NCBI RefSeq assembly: GCF_020510585.1
Contig: NZ_CP075190.1
Location: 1,486,001-1,550,000 of the forward strand
DNA length: 64,000 bases
Source of the DNA: Ferribacterium limneticum
Lineage (GTDB): Bacteria > Pseudomonadota > Gammaproteobacteria > Burkholderiales > Rhodocyclaceae
Reading direction: 5' to 3'
Shown: in pieces, positions 43,509 through 51,220 of the stretch
How positions within the stretch are numbered: position 1 is the first letter of the stretch
Layout: each line of letters starts with the position of its first letter
Program-made: the position numbers and the translations under genes
Notes under the pieces: generated by a model
Databases searched by the model: none
Seen by the model: only the letters and a program-made list of their open reading frames with translations
Told to the model about the DNA's origin: nothing

Positions 43509-45272
43509 TTATTCCTTGCCTTCGGCCGGATGCGCCACCTTCCTCCCAGAGAGTCGATAAGCCACCCGAGCCCGCGTCGTACCAAGAATTTTGGCGGCGC
43601 CGGATACATTGCCTTGCGCCAGATGCAGCGCTTGCCCGATGGCATCTTCCTCCAGGCTATCCAGTGAAAGCTTCCCCGAGGCGAGCGCTTCCCGAAGCTG
43701 CGCCGACAGGTTCGGCACGCCGGCCGGTTGTTCCGGTGGGCTGGCCGCAGCTTCCATCCGGGCCGGCTCGCGCCGGATGTTCTCCCCGCTCGTGAACAGG
43801 TGAGAAATGTCGATGCCGCCATCTTCCGGCGCCAGAATGACGCCGCGTTCGATCAGGTTTTCCAGCTCGCGGATATTCCCCGGCCACGAGTAGAAGAGCA
43901 GCGCTTCGAGTGCCGCCTCGGTGAAGCCCGTCACCTTGCGCTTGTGCAGCGCGCAGTAGCGGTTGAGGAAATGCTCGACGAGCAGCAGGATGTCTTCTTT
44001 GCGCTCGCGCAGCGGCGGGATATTGACCGGGAAGACATTGAGTCGATAGAACAGGTCGTCGCGGAATTTGCCGGCTTCAACGAGATCGCGCAGGTTTTCG
44101 TTGGTCGCAGCCACGACGCGGACATCGACCTTGCGCACCCGCGTGTCGCCGATGCGCTCGATTTCGCCTTCCTGTAGCGCGCGCAGCAGCTTGCCCTGGG
44201 CGACCAGGCTCAGCGTGCCGATTTCGTCGAGGAAAAGAGTGCCACCGTCGGCCCGTTCGAAGCGGCCCGGGCGGGATTGGCTGGCGCCGCTGAAGCCGCC
44301 TTTTTCGACGCCGAAAAGTTCAGATTCGATGAGTTGTTCGGGAATGGCCGCGCAGTTGATGGCGATGAAAGGCTGCTCGGCGCGGTCGCTGATATTGTGC
44401 AGGGTGCGCGCAAATTGTTCCTTGCCGACGCCGCTTTCACCCAGGAAAAGAACCGTGGCCCGTGTCGGGGCGACGCGCTGGATCATGTGGCAGACGGTAT
44501 TGAAGCCCGACGAAACGCCGACCAGATCGATCTTGTCGCTGATCTCGGTGGTGCTGCTATCGCTGCGCGGAAAGGAGAATTTCTTGCTGCTCGGGCTTTG
44601 GACGAAATCCTGCGCCTGCAGATAGCGAAAATCGGCGTCCGGGTCGTCCCATTGGTCGAGCGCCTTGCCGACGATCTTGCAGGCCGGGGCCCCCATGGCC
44701 TTGCATTCGACTTCGCGGACCAGCATCTGGCGGCCGAGGAAACTGCTCAGGTAGCCGTTGGCGTAGCCTTGTTGCAGCCAGCAGACTGGCGTGTTGCTGT
44801 CGCCAAAAGTGGCCAGGTGCTGTTCGGCTTCAGCTGAATTGCGCCAGATGAATTCCCCGTAGAAATGCCCGGTTTCAACGTCGACATCGAGGGCCAGCGT
44901 TTCCACCGAGACGAAGCCCTCCAGCGCGTGCATTTGCGGGCCTACGGCAAAGGAGTCGAAGTCGTTGCTGTCAGGGCGAATGCGGCGGACCATTTCGGCA
45001 TCGCGCGCGCCCGATTGGTAGCCCATGCGGGTAATCAGGCCGCGTGCCTTCTCGATGCCGACCGTTTCGATCAGCTCGCGCCGGATGGCACCCAGCGAGG
45101 TGTTGTGGAGCAGCACCATGCGCCGATCGTCGAACCAGACTTCGCCCTTGGCAGGGACGAAACGGAGGCGCGCGGCAAGATCGTCGATATCCGGCAGGCG
45201 ATGTTTGTCGTGGGCGCTCGGGCGCAGCAGGCGAATGCCCTTGTCTTGCGTCGATTTTTGGCCGGTGTCCAT
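43509..45272 (-). CDS. second DmpR-type sigma-54 activator with altered GAFTGA loop
   Basis: A 587-residue paralogue of the regulator at 3054-4727. Sensor residues are conserved: His115 and Trp143 (phenol contacts) and Cys164, Glu187, Cys190 and Cys198 (zinc). Walker A GESGVGKE 278-285, Walker B TLFLDE 345-350 and a C-terminal Fis-type HTH are intact, but the sigma-54-contact loop reads GGFSGA (325-330) instead of GAFTGA. The start at 45272 has AAGGAAC at good spacing. It lies 77 bases after the aldolase gene on the same strand and may be co-transcribed with it. Confidence 0.9.
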   Translation of the reverse strand: MDTGQKSTQDKGIRLLRPSAHDKHRLPDIDDLAARLRFVPAKGEVWFDDRRMVLLHNTSLGAIRRELIETVGIEKARGLITRMGYQSGARDAEMVRRIRPDSNDFDSFAVGPQMHALEGFVSVETLALDVDVETGHFYGEFIWRNSAEAEQHLATFGDSNTPVCWLQQGYANGYLSSFLGRQMLVREVECKAMGAPACKIVGKALDQWDDPDADFRYLQAQDFVQSPSSKKFSFPRSDSSTTEISDKIDLVGVSSGFNTVCHMIQRVAPTRATVLFLGESGVGKEQFARTLHNISDRAEQPFIAINCAAIPEQLIESELFGVEKGGFSGASQSRPGRFERADGGTLFLDEIGTLSLVAQGKLLRALQEGEIERIGDTRVRKVDVRVVAATNENLRDLVEAGKFRDDLFYRLNVFPVNIPPLRERKEDILLLVEHFLNRYCALHKRKVTGFTEAALEALLFYSWPGNIRELENLIERGVILAPEDGGIDISHLFTSGENIRREPARMEAAASPPEQPAGVPNLSAQLREALASGKLSLDSLEEDAIGQALHLAQGNVSGAAKILGTTRARVAYRLSGRKVAHPAEGKE

Positions 45273-45349
45273 GCGGGTTCCTTCGCTACGCTTGTCGTCT
45301 GCCAGCGGTAAGTGGCGGGATTCGAAGCGCTGATTATCGCGCGCGTGGA

Positions 45350-46147
45350 TCAATAATTGGCGGCGCTTTTGCCGCCGGGTTCCGGCCGGTATTCCTGACG
45401 TAGATTGGTTGTGGCGGCAGCCAGCAGGAGTGCGTCGACACCCACCGCAATGAAGCGGGCGCCGGCCTCGAAGTAGCGTTGAACGATGGCTTTGTCGCCA
45501 CACAGGACGCCGCCGCTTTTGCCCGCAGCGCGGGTTTTTTGCAGGCCGGTTTCGATGGCCTGGACGATGCTCGGGTGGTTGGATTGCCCGAGCAGGCCAT
45601 ACGAAGCGGCGAGATCGGCGGCACCAAAGAAAATGCCGTCGACGCCATCAACGGCCACAATCTCGTCGAGGTTGTCGTAACCGAGTTTCGTCTCGACCTG
45701 CAGCAACAGGCACATCTGATCATTGGCCTGGGCGCTGTAATCCTGGATTCGACCCCAACGCGAGGCACGCGCCAGCGCTGCGCCAACGCCGCGGATGCCT
45801 TCCGGCGGATAGCGCATGGCGCGGACCAGTCCGGCCGCCTGCTCGGCGCTTTCAACCATCGGGATGAGCAGCGTCTGAACGCCGGTTTCCAGCAATTGCT
45901 TGATCAGCACATGATCGCCCTGCGGCGGGCGGACGATGGCATGCGACGGGTAGGGCTCGATGGCCTGCAACTGGGAGAGAATGCTGCGCAGGTCATTGGG
46001 GCCATGCTCGCCGTCGATCAGCAGCCAGTCGAACCCGGCCCCGGCACAGATTTCGGCGCTGAAGGTTTCACCGAGCCCGAGCCACAGGCCAAGCAGGGTT
46101 TCGCCATTTCTCAGGTCGGTTTTGAAGCTGTTAATTGGTATTTCCAT
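45350..46147 (-). CDS. HpaI/HpcH-family class II pyruvate aldolase
   Basis: A 265-residue metal-dependent aldolase of the HpaI family (4-hydroxy-2-oxoheptanedioate aldolase and relatives). Seen: FDWLLIDGEHGPND (about 39-52), LIPMVESAEQA, metal ligand Glu in LLLQVETKLG and Asp in FFGAADLAAS. No other homoprotocatechuate genes are nearby. In this setting it may handle 4-hydroxy-2-oxoacids from the meta pathway; that is inference. Its promoter region carries LysR operator d. Confidence 0.88.
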   Translation of the reverse strand: MEIPINSFKTDLRNGETLLGLWLGLGETFSAEICAGAGFDWLLIDGEHGPNDLRSILSQLQAIEPYPSHAIVRPPQGDHVLIKQLLETGVQTLLIPMVESAEQAAGLVRAMRYPPEGIRGVGAALARASRWGRIQDYSAQANDQMCLLLQVETKLGYDNLDEIVAVDGVDGIFFGAADLAASYGLLGQSNHPSIVQAIETGLQKTRAAGKSGGVLCGDKAIVQRYFEAGARFIAVGVDALLLAAATTNLRQEYRPEPGGKSAANY

Positions 46148-46270
46148 GACGAAGTGTTATCCCGTTGGTGCTGTTGAATGCCTGTCCCTTGAATGCACTT
46201 GAGGGGTTTGGTTAGCCTTGATCAAGGTTTGGCTTCAAAATGGATAACTATGCAGGTGGCGACACATGCC

Positions 46271-46312
46271 GTCCAATACAAATAGTTGTGCCGATCAATA
46301 CCCGTGCGGTAT
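46271..46312 (-). promoter_or_regulatory. LysR-type operator, site d (aldolase / second dmpR)
   Basis: On the minus strand ATACC-N5-GGTAT (46312-46298), exactly 18 bases, then GTATTGGAC (46279-46271) and GGCAT. A TAGTTA hexamer about 20 bases further could be the -10 box, with the aldolase start at 46147 downstream. Confidence 0.65.
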
Positions 46313-46361
46313 GCCCACCGCTCTTTTAATCACGAAACTATGTTTCAGGTGATACAGATAC

Positions 46362-47234
46362 ATGAATAGATTTATTTCAGAACTGACGCGGCTCTATTTC
46401 CTGCCTGGGCAGGAATGGCAAACTTGGCAGCCCAGCGAGAGCGGTGAGCCAGCCTATGTCATGGAAGGATTGCTGACACCGGAAGTCCTGGCTGAGCGTC
46501 TGGCAACCGAGAGCAACGTGGGACTCACGCTCGTCAGCCCGAACGGAATGGTTCGCGCGATGGTCATCAGCTTGGCAAACGGCAGCTACTGGGAACAGTT
46601 GGCGGCCCTCTATCAAGGTGTTCAAGAGGATTTTGACGTGCCAGCACCGGCCATTTCGGTTTCTGTCGAAGACGGCTATCAAATCTGGTTTTCGCTGGCT
46701 GAACCGGTGCCACTGCAGCAGGCTCAGGCGTTTTTGAATGCGCTTCGACTCAAGTATCTGAACGATATTCCTGTCGCCCGGCTTAAATTTCGACCTGGCA
46801 TTGAGGACGGTACAAACGTACATTCGCTGAGCGTCCTGCCTTTGATGCAAGCTCTGAAAGAACCTGAGCGCTGGTCGGCATTCATCGACCCCAGCATGGG
46901 CAGCATGTTCATCGATGAGTCGTGGCTGGAAATGGCCCCCAATCTGGATCAGCAGGCGGCCATGCTCGCCGAGGTCGAGACTATCAAGGCTGAAGATTTT
47001 CAACGGGTAATGAGCATCATGCAGGCCGAACCGGCCTTTGCTGGCACGCCAGTCGAGAACGCGGCCCGTTCTGGCAGTGATCGGCAAACGCCATCACTCG
47101 GTGTGGGCAGCCATTTCACCGATCCAAAGAGCTTCCTGATGGCGGTCATGAATGATCCGCAGACCAGCGCTCACGACAGAATCGAGGCGGCCAAGGCGCT
47201 TCTGCCGTACTTCGAAAACCTCAAGGCACAGTGA
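46362..47234 (+). CDS. hypothetical protein, possible primase-like fold
   Basis: A 290-residue soluble protein with no signal or membrane segment. I do not recognise the family. The stretch VEDGYQIWFSLAEPVPLQQA (about 102-121) recalls the GYHxWF-x-EPV pattern of archaeo-eukaryotic-type primase domains, a weak similarity. Its stop abuts the start of the HD-domain gene (TGA then ATG), so the two are one operon. Confidence 0.6.
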   Translation: MNRFISELTRLYFLPGQEWQTWQPSESGEPAYVMEGLLTPEVLAERLATESNVGLTLVSPNGMVRAMVISLANGSYWEQLAALYQGVQEDFDVPAPAISVSVEDGYQIWFSLAEPVPLQQAQAFLNALRLKYLNDIPVARLKFRPGIEDGTNVHSLSVLPLMQALKEPERWSAFIDPSMGSMFIDESWLEMAPNLDQQAAMLAEVETIKAEDFQRVMSIMQAEPAFAGTPVENAARSGSDRQTPSLGVGSHFTDPKSFLMAVMNDPQTSAHDRIEAAKALLPYFENLKAQ

Positions 47235-47915
47235 ATGTCGGGCCATCTTTCTAAAAAAGGCCAAGCATCGGATCTGGTTGAACGTATCGCTCAGCTTATC
47301 AAAACCAGGTTCGAGGACGAGAGTTCCGGACACGACTGGCACCACATCCGCCGGGTATGGCAATTGGCTCGGCAGATAGCTCAGCGTGAGGGGGCGAATC
47401 AGGAAATCGTCGAACTGGGGGCCTTGGTCCACGACATAGCAGACTGGAAATTCCACGCTGGAGACGACACTGTCGGCCCCCGCGAAGCAGAGCGCCTGCT
47501 TGTGAGTGAGGGGGCGGCAAGCAGTGTTATCGAGCAGGTCGTCGGAATCGTTGCCAGCATCTCTTACAAAGGGGCTGGTGTGAAGACAGCGATGACTACC
47601 CTTGAGGGCCAGTGTGTGCAGGATGCCGACCGGCTTGATGCGATCGGGGCCATCGGCATTGCCCGCTGCTTTGCCTACGGCGGGCACGCCAATCGTCTGA
47701 TGTACGATCCCGATCAGCCGCCTGTCATGCATGCAACAGCCGAAGCTTACAAGGCGGCGAAAGGGAGCAGCCTCAATCACTTTTACGAGAAGCTATTCTT
47801 GCTCAAAGACCGTATGAATACCGAGACTGGCAAGGCGTTGGCAGAACAGCGCCATCGCTATATGGAAGAATTTGTTGCCCAATTTTTGGAAGAGTGGGGG
47901 GCAGCATGCGTATAA
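47235..47915 (+). CDS. HD-domain phosphohydrolase (YedJ type)
   Basis: A 226-residue HD-superfamily protein with H-D-W-H-H (about 34-38), the HD pair in LVHDIADWKFH (about 65-75) and a later D-A-D-R-L-D-A-I-G-A-I-G-I-A-R motif (about 133-147). These metal-binding positions match the E. coli YedJ group, whose substrate is not established to my knowledge. It follows the previous gene without a gap and overlaps the next by ten bases. Confidence 0.88.
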   Translation: MSGHLSKKGQASDLVERIAQLIKTRFEDESSGHDWHHIRRVWQLARQIAQREGANQEIVELGALVHDIADWKFHAGDDTVGPREAERLLVSEGAASSVIEQVVGIVASISYKGAGVKTAMTTLEGQCVQDADRLDAIGAIGIARCFAYGGHANRLMYDPDQPPVMHATAEAYKAAKGSSLNHFYEKLFLLKDRMNTETGKALAEQRHRYMEEFVAQFLEEWGAACV

Positions 47916-48226
47916 ATTTGAAGGTTCCCTTCGCTGAGAAGGAACAAGCCAAGAAACTGGGAGCACGATGGGATGCCGCGCGAAAAATCTGGTACGTCGA
48001 GCAGCAGCCTGATATGACGCCTTTTGCCCAATGGTCGCCTACTGCGCATGAGAGCGCTGGTGGCGACGAGAGCGTGGCGCAGCAAAAAAAATCAGTATTC
48101 AGGCAGCAGGGGAGCGGCAAAGTGCATGTTGGCGCCGATTATGTCGAACAGCCTAAGGTTTGCGATTGCTTGCCCTGGGATTCCTGTGAGAAATGCGTGC
48201 ACATGGTCCTGGAAACCAGTAGCTAA
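47906..48226 (+). CDS. DUF5710-like protein with C-terminal cysteine cluster
   Basis: A 106-residue protein starting inside the end of the HD gene. Residues 1-32 (MRINLKVPFAEKEQAKKLGA, then RWDAARKIWYV) match the short DUF5710 module often seen in DNA-metabolism and plasmid proteins. The tail has CDCLPWDSCEKC, a C-x-C-x6-C-x2-C set that could bind zinc or an Fe-S cluster. Coupled to the HD phosphohydrolase by overlap. Confidence 0.7.
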   Translation: MRINLKVPFAEKEQAKKLGARWDAARKIWYVEQQPDMTPFAQWSPTAHESAGGDESVAQQKKSVFRQQGSGKVHVGADYVEQPKVCDCLPWDSCEKCVHMVLETSS

Positions 48227-48281
48227 TCCATTTTGATGCACTGCCGCACGTCACAGCTACAGACTGATACAAAGCGTTGCA

Positions 48282-48521
48282 ATGCATATGAAGTCGTATC
48301 GCCTCGTTGATGTGAAGATGTTTCCAATTGATGAAACCAAAGGGCACGCCAAGCGCTCCAATCAAGAATTTCCATCAATGCCCGCGAAGCCCGGCAGGTC
48401 AGGGTTTCGCTTTGTGACTCCAGAGCAAGCGATACGCTCATCAATATTTTCTGGTTTCAAGCTTGACGCAACTTCAGTAGGATTACTAACGCAAAACCAT
48501 ACGGGAGATTTGGCCGAATGA
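48282..48521 (+). CDS. small hypothetical protein
   Basis: A 79-residue basic frame of lower GC than its surroundings. Nothing recognisable in it. Support comes from the ATGA overlap with the next small gene. Could be spurious. Confidence 0.35.
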   Translation: MHMKSYRLVDVKMFPIDETKGHAKRSNQEFPSMPAKPGRSGFRFVTPEQAIRSSIFSGFKLDATSVGLLTQNHTGDLAE

Positions 48522-48730
48522 AAGTGAAGTCTTCAATCGAACGCGGTGCTCAGTATCTCTGCACCAAACTGGGTGATGTCGTAACAGCCATTGAACAAGT
48601 CGCAGTGGTCAAAGGTTTGGCCATGTGGGAAGTAGAACGCAAGATAGGATCCGGAATCAGAAAGCGACTGATTGTCTCGGAGCGGACTTTAGTGCCACAG
48701 CAGTTATCTGCCGCAGGTGCTTTAGCCTAG
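48518..48730 (+). CDS. small hypothetical protein
   Basis: A 70-residue frame starting in an ATGA overlap with the preceding one and ending just before a good terminator, which together favour a real transcription unit. Basic, helical, no family recognised. The 324 bases that follow to the nifM stop hold only the terminator at 48735, an unassigned stretch and the hairpin at 48981. Confidence 0.4.
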   Translation: MKVKSSIERGAQYLCTKLGDVVTAIEQVAVVKGLAMWEVERKIGSGIRKRLIVSERTLVPQQLSAAGALA

Positions 48731-48734
48731 ACTT

Positions 48735-48767
48735 GGGCCAGCCTTTTTGCATGGCTGGCGGTTTTTA
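48735..48767 (+). terminator. Rho-independent terminator
   Basis: GCCAGCC and GGCTGGC pair across a nine-base loop, followed by GG and five T; five bases after the stop of the 70-residue frame. Confidence 0.75.
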
Positions 48768-48980
48768 AAATACCTCAAAATAGAGTGGACTTTCCGCATC
48801 AGAGGCGTATTCTGAAATTGAGTTCCGAGTAGTTGCAAGTGCAGTCGGAACGGAGTTTTTATTAGATGACTGGAGGCTTTATGGTTGATAGTCCGCCGCA
48901 GTTTGACAGGAAGACTGAGTAACACCGCAACGGCAAATAGCCGAATACTGAGGCCTTGAATGCCTTGGTCAAAGATCGAA

Positions 48981-49009
48981 GAAGCCCATGTCTAAACCGC
49001 ATGGGCTTC
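48981..49009. terminator. hairpin downstream of nifM
   Basis: GAAGCCCATG and CATGGGCTTC form a perfect ten-base stem with a nine-base loop, 46 bases beyond the nifM stop. On the minus strand only a short TTCTTC follows. Confidence 0.5.
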
Positions 49010-49054
49010 ATGCTGTTGGGCCTTCGGGTTTTCCGATGCTGCTGCGCTACGCAG

Positions 49055-49864
49055 CTAAGCTTGTTCCTTGATCCAGTCGCGCTGGGCTTCGCGGCGGCGT
49101 TTTTCGGTGAGTTTTTCGATGATGCGCGGGCTGGCCTCGGTGAAAGCCATCATGCCGAAGGGCAGTATTTCATCACAGCGCAGGATGTGCAGGCCCATCG
49201 GTGATTCGAGCACTTCGGAGACTTCGTCAACGGCAAGTTCAAAGGCCGCCGGTTCCAATTCCGGGAATAGCTGCTGGCGCTTGACGGTGCCGAGCTTGCC
49301 GCCGTCCATGGCGGTCGGGCATTGCGAATGGCGAAGCGCAGCCTGACTGAAATTTTCGACGTTTTTTCCGGTTGACCGTAGATCTTCAAGCGTTTTCGCG
49401 GCGATGGCCTTTTCTATCGGATTGGAAAAGGTAATCAGGATGTGGCGAAGACGGCGCGCTTCCGGGCGGTCGAAGGCTTCCGGGTGGAGGCGATAGTAGA
49501 TTTCCGCGTCGACTTCGGTGACCGCCGGAACGGCCGAGGCAACTTTGTCGAGGACGGCTTCGATGCGCAGGTCGCGCTCAACGGCCTCGGCCAGTTTGTC
49601 GGCGTTGAGGCCGTTGCGTTCGAGGTCGGCAGCCATATCGTCCGGGCTGGCATAGCGCTGGCGGATTTCGTCGAGACGGGTGGCGATGGTCGGGGCCGGA
49701 ACGACGACCTGGGCTGCGGTGATGCTGGCCAGAATGCGTTGTTCAAGGCGAGCCTGCTTGCCGGCGACTTCATCGAGGCGGGCCTGCTCGGCCTCGCTCA
49801 GCGTGTCGGGCGCCTTTTTGAACAGTTCGTGGGCAAGCTTGAGTTCAAGGTAGCCGTGTTGCAT
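49055..49864 (-). CDS. nifM: nitrogenase maturation peptidyl-prolyl isomerase
   Basis: A 269-residue protein: helical N-terminal part and a C-terminal parvulin-type PpiC domain (about 130-235: ARRLRHILITF, GGKLGTVKRQQLFPELEPAAF, GLHILRCDEI). NifM is needed for an active Fe protein. Last gene of the nifV operon. An interspersed repeat (copy 7) lies in frame and encodes RSTGKNVENF at about 162-171, in a loop before the GGKLG strand. Confidence 0.88.
   Translation of the reverse strand: MQHGYLELKLAHELFKKAPDTLSEAEQARLDEVAGKQARLEQRILASITAAQVVVPAPTIATRLDEIRQRYASPDDMAADLERNGLNADKLAEAVERDLRIEAVLDKVASAVPAVTEVDAEIYYRLHPEAFDRPEARRLRHILITFSNPIEKAIAAKTLEDLRSTGKNVENFSQAALRHSQCPTAMDGGKLGTVKRQQLFPELEPAAFELAVDEVSEVLESPMGLHILRCDEILPFGMMAFTEASPRIIEKLTEKRRREAQRDWIKEQA
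49350..49380 (-). repeat. interspersed repeat, copy 7, inside nifM
   Basis: Minus strand TACGGTCAACCGGAAAAAAC, then GTCGAAAATTTCA. It is in the same orientation as the gene and keeps the frame open. Confidence 0.65.
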
Positions 49865-49868
49865 TTGC

Positions 49869-50327
49869 TTACTCCGCCGGTTTGTGCGGTTCGAGGATGG
49901 CTTCAGGAATCTGCAGGACGCGCCCTGGCAGGCTGTCGAAGTGAATGTGATAGGTCACGCCGTTTGCCGCATCGCGGATCACCTTGATGACTTCCCCGAC
50001 TGCGCCGAGTTCGACCAGCACAGCGCCACCGACTGAAAGCTGCTTGGCGGCACGGACTTTTTCGCGGAACTCGAAGCGTGATGGCGTCCATTCATCATCC
50101 CCACCGATCAGTTCCTCTTCGCGGCAACCGACGATCTTGCCTTCCTCGAGGAAATTCACCGAGTAGATGATCTGATCCTGCAAAAAGGTGCCGACATCGA
50201 CGACATAGCCAATACTGCCGCGGCGCACGAGAAAGTCGCCCGGATCAAGACCGGGATAGGTGCCGTCGTTCCGGACGTTGCGAGTGAGGCGCACGGCCTC
50301 ACCGTACTCCCATTTTGCATTCATCAT
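49869..50327 (-). CDS. nifZ: nitrogen fixation protein NifZ
   Basis: A 152-residue NifZ, involved in P-cluster maturation of the MoFe protein. Seen: WEYGEAVRLTRNVRNDGTYPG, RRGSIGYVVDVGTFLQDQIIYSVNFLE (about 35-61), the SH3-like NifZ core, and a second half with a similar VLVELGAVGEV...YHIHF unit. ATGA overlap with nifW fixes the start at 50327. Confidence 0.92.
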   Translation of the reverse strand: MMNAKWEYGEAVRLTRNVRNDGTYPGLDPGDFLVRRGSIGYVVDVGTFLQDQIIYSVNFLEEGKIVGCREEELIGGDDEWTPSRFEFREKVRAAKQLSVGGAVLVELGAVGEVIKVIRDAANGVTYHIHFDSLPGRVLQIPEAILEPHKPAE

Positions 50328-50665
50328 TGGCGGAACACCTTGTCGAGGGATACGAAGGAGCTCATGCCGCCATCGGGCTTGGCAACGTGCTGAAAGACAG
50401 CGAAGACTTTTTCGGTCAGCGAATCAGAGGTTACGAAGTCCTGGTAGGCGCGTTCCAGCCACAGGCGGTAGATGCCGCGCTGCATTTCTTCTTCCGGCGG
50501 CAGGTTCGGAGCCTGTTTCGACAGGTAGTCGTGGAAGCGCTGCAGGATATGCAGGCGATTCACATGAACGACGGCCGGGTCGTAGGGGACCGCGAAATAG
50601 TCGAGAAAGTCTTCGGCAGAAACCAGGTCTTCCATGGCTTCGGCAAGGGTCAGGGTATCGTCCAT
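50324..50665 (-). CDS. nifW: nitrogenase-stabilising/protective protein NifW
   Basis: A 113-residue NifW, which protects the MoFe protein or aids its maturation. Family words: LVSAEDFLDYFAVPYDPAVVHVNRLHIL and LWLERAYQDFVTSD, then DKVFRQ at the end. Start at 50665 is supported by GAGGA seven bases upstream; an ATG 21 bases earlier is less likely. Confidence 0.93.
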   Translation of the reverse strand: MDDTLTLAEAMEDLVSAEDFLDYFAVPYDPAVVHVNRLHILQRFHDYLSKQAPNLPPEEEMQRGIYRLWLERAYQDFVTSDSLTEKVFAVFQHVAKPDGGMSSFVSLDKVFRQ

Positions 50666-50675
50666 GATGGTTTCC

Positions 50676-51218
50676 TCAGGCTGCAACTAGGGTTAGTGAA
50701 GGTTCTTCGGCCGGAGCCGGGTTTTCGCTCTGGAACTCGTCGATGACTTCGAGCAGTTTGGCGGCGCCAAGGTGGTCGCGGCTATCCAGCGCAGCAAGCC
50801 GGGTCAGACGGTCGCGTGATTCGGTGATGCGGCCAAGGCGGAGCAGAACGACGCTTTCGGCCTTGAGCGCGAGCAAATAGAAGCGGAGCAGGCCGAAGGA
50901 TGTCGCTGCGGCCGAGCCGAGGCGGGTTTCGTCAATCAGTCGCCAGTCATCGGGGATGCCGAGATGGCGGGCCGAGATGCGTTTGGCGTGGTCGGCGACG
51001 ATCAGCACTTCGTCAAGGCGATGCTGGTAGAAATAGTAGCGATACAGGCTGACCAGCACGGTAAGGTGCTCGGGGGCCAGCAGATGGGCGCGCAGCAGGG
51101 CGAGTTCGGCCGCCGGGTCGCCGTAGTCCTGGGCGGCCTGGGCGATCAGACGTTCGGCCTCGGCGGGCAGTTCGTCCTCGAAATACAGCTTGCAGTCGGA
51201 GAAGTCGAGCAGGTCCAT
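50676..51218 (-). CDS. TPR-like nif-cluster protein
   Basis: A 180-residue helical protein with alternating helix-pair composition (LVSLYRYYFYQHRLDEVLIVADHAKRIS about 72-99; ALDSRDHLGAAKLLEVIDEF) that reads as tetratricopeptide-like. No catalytic motif. It is two bases from nifP and ten from nifW, a position I recall as occupied by conserved hypotheticals in other diazotrophs. The start at 51218 fits the operon spacing. Confidence 0.75.
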   Translation of the reverse strand: MDLLDFSDCKLYFEDELPAEAERLIAQAAQDYGDPAAELALLRAHLLAPEHLTVLVSLYRYYFYQHRLDEVLIVADHAKRISARHLGIPDDWRLIDETRLGSAAATSFGLLRFYLLALKAESVVLLRLGRITESRDRLTRLAALDSRDHLGAAKLLEVIDEFQSENPAPAEEPSLTLVAA

Positions 51219-51220
51219 GG

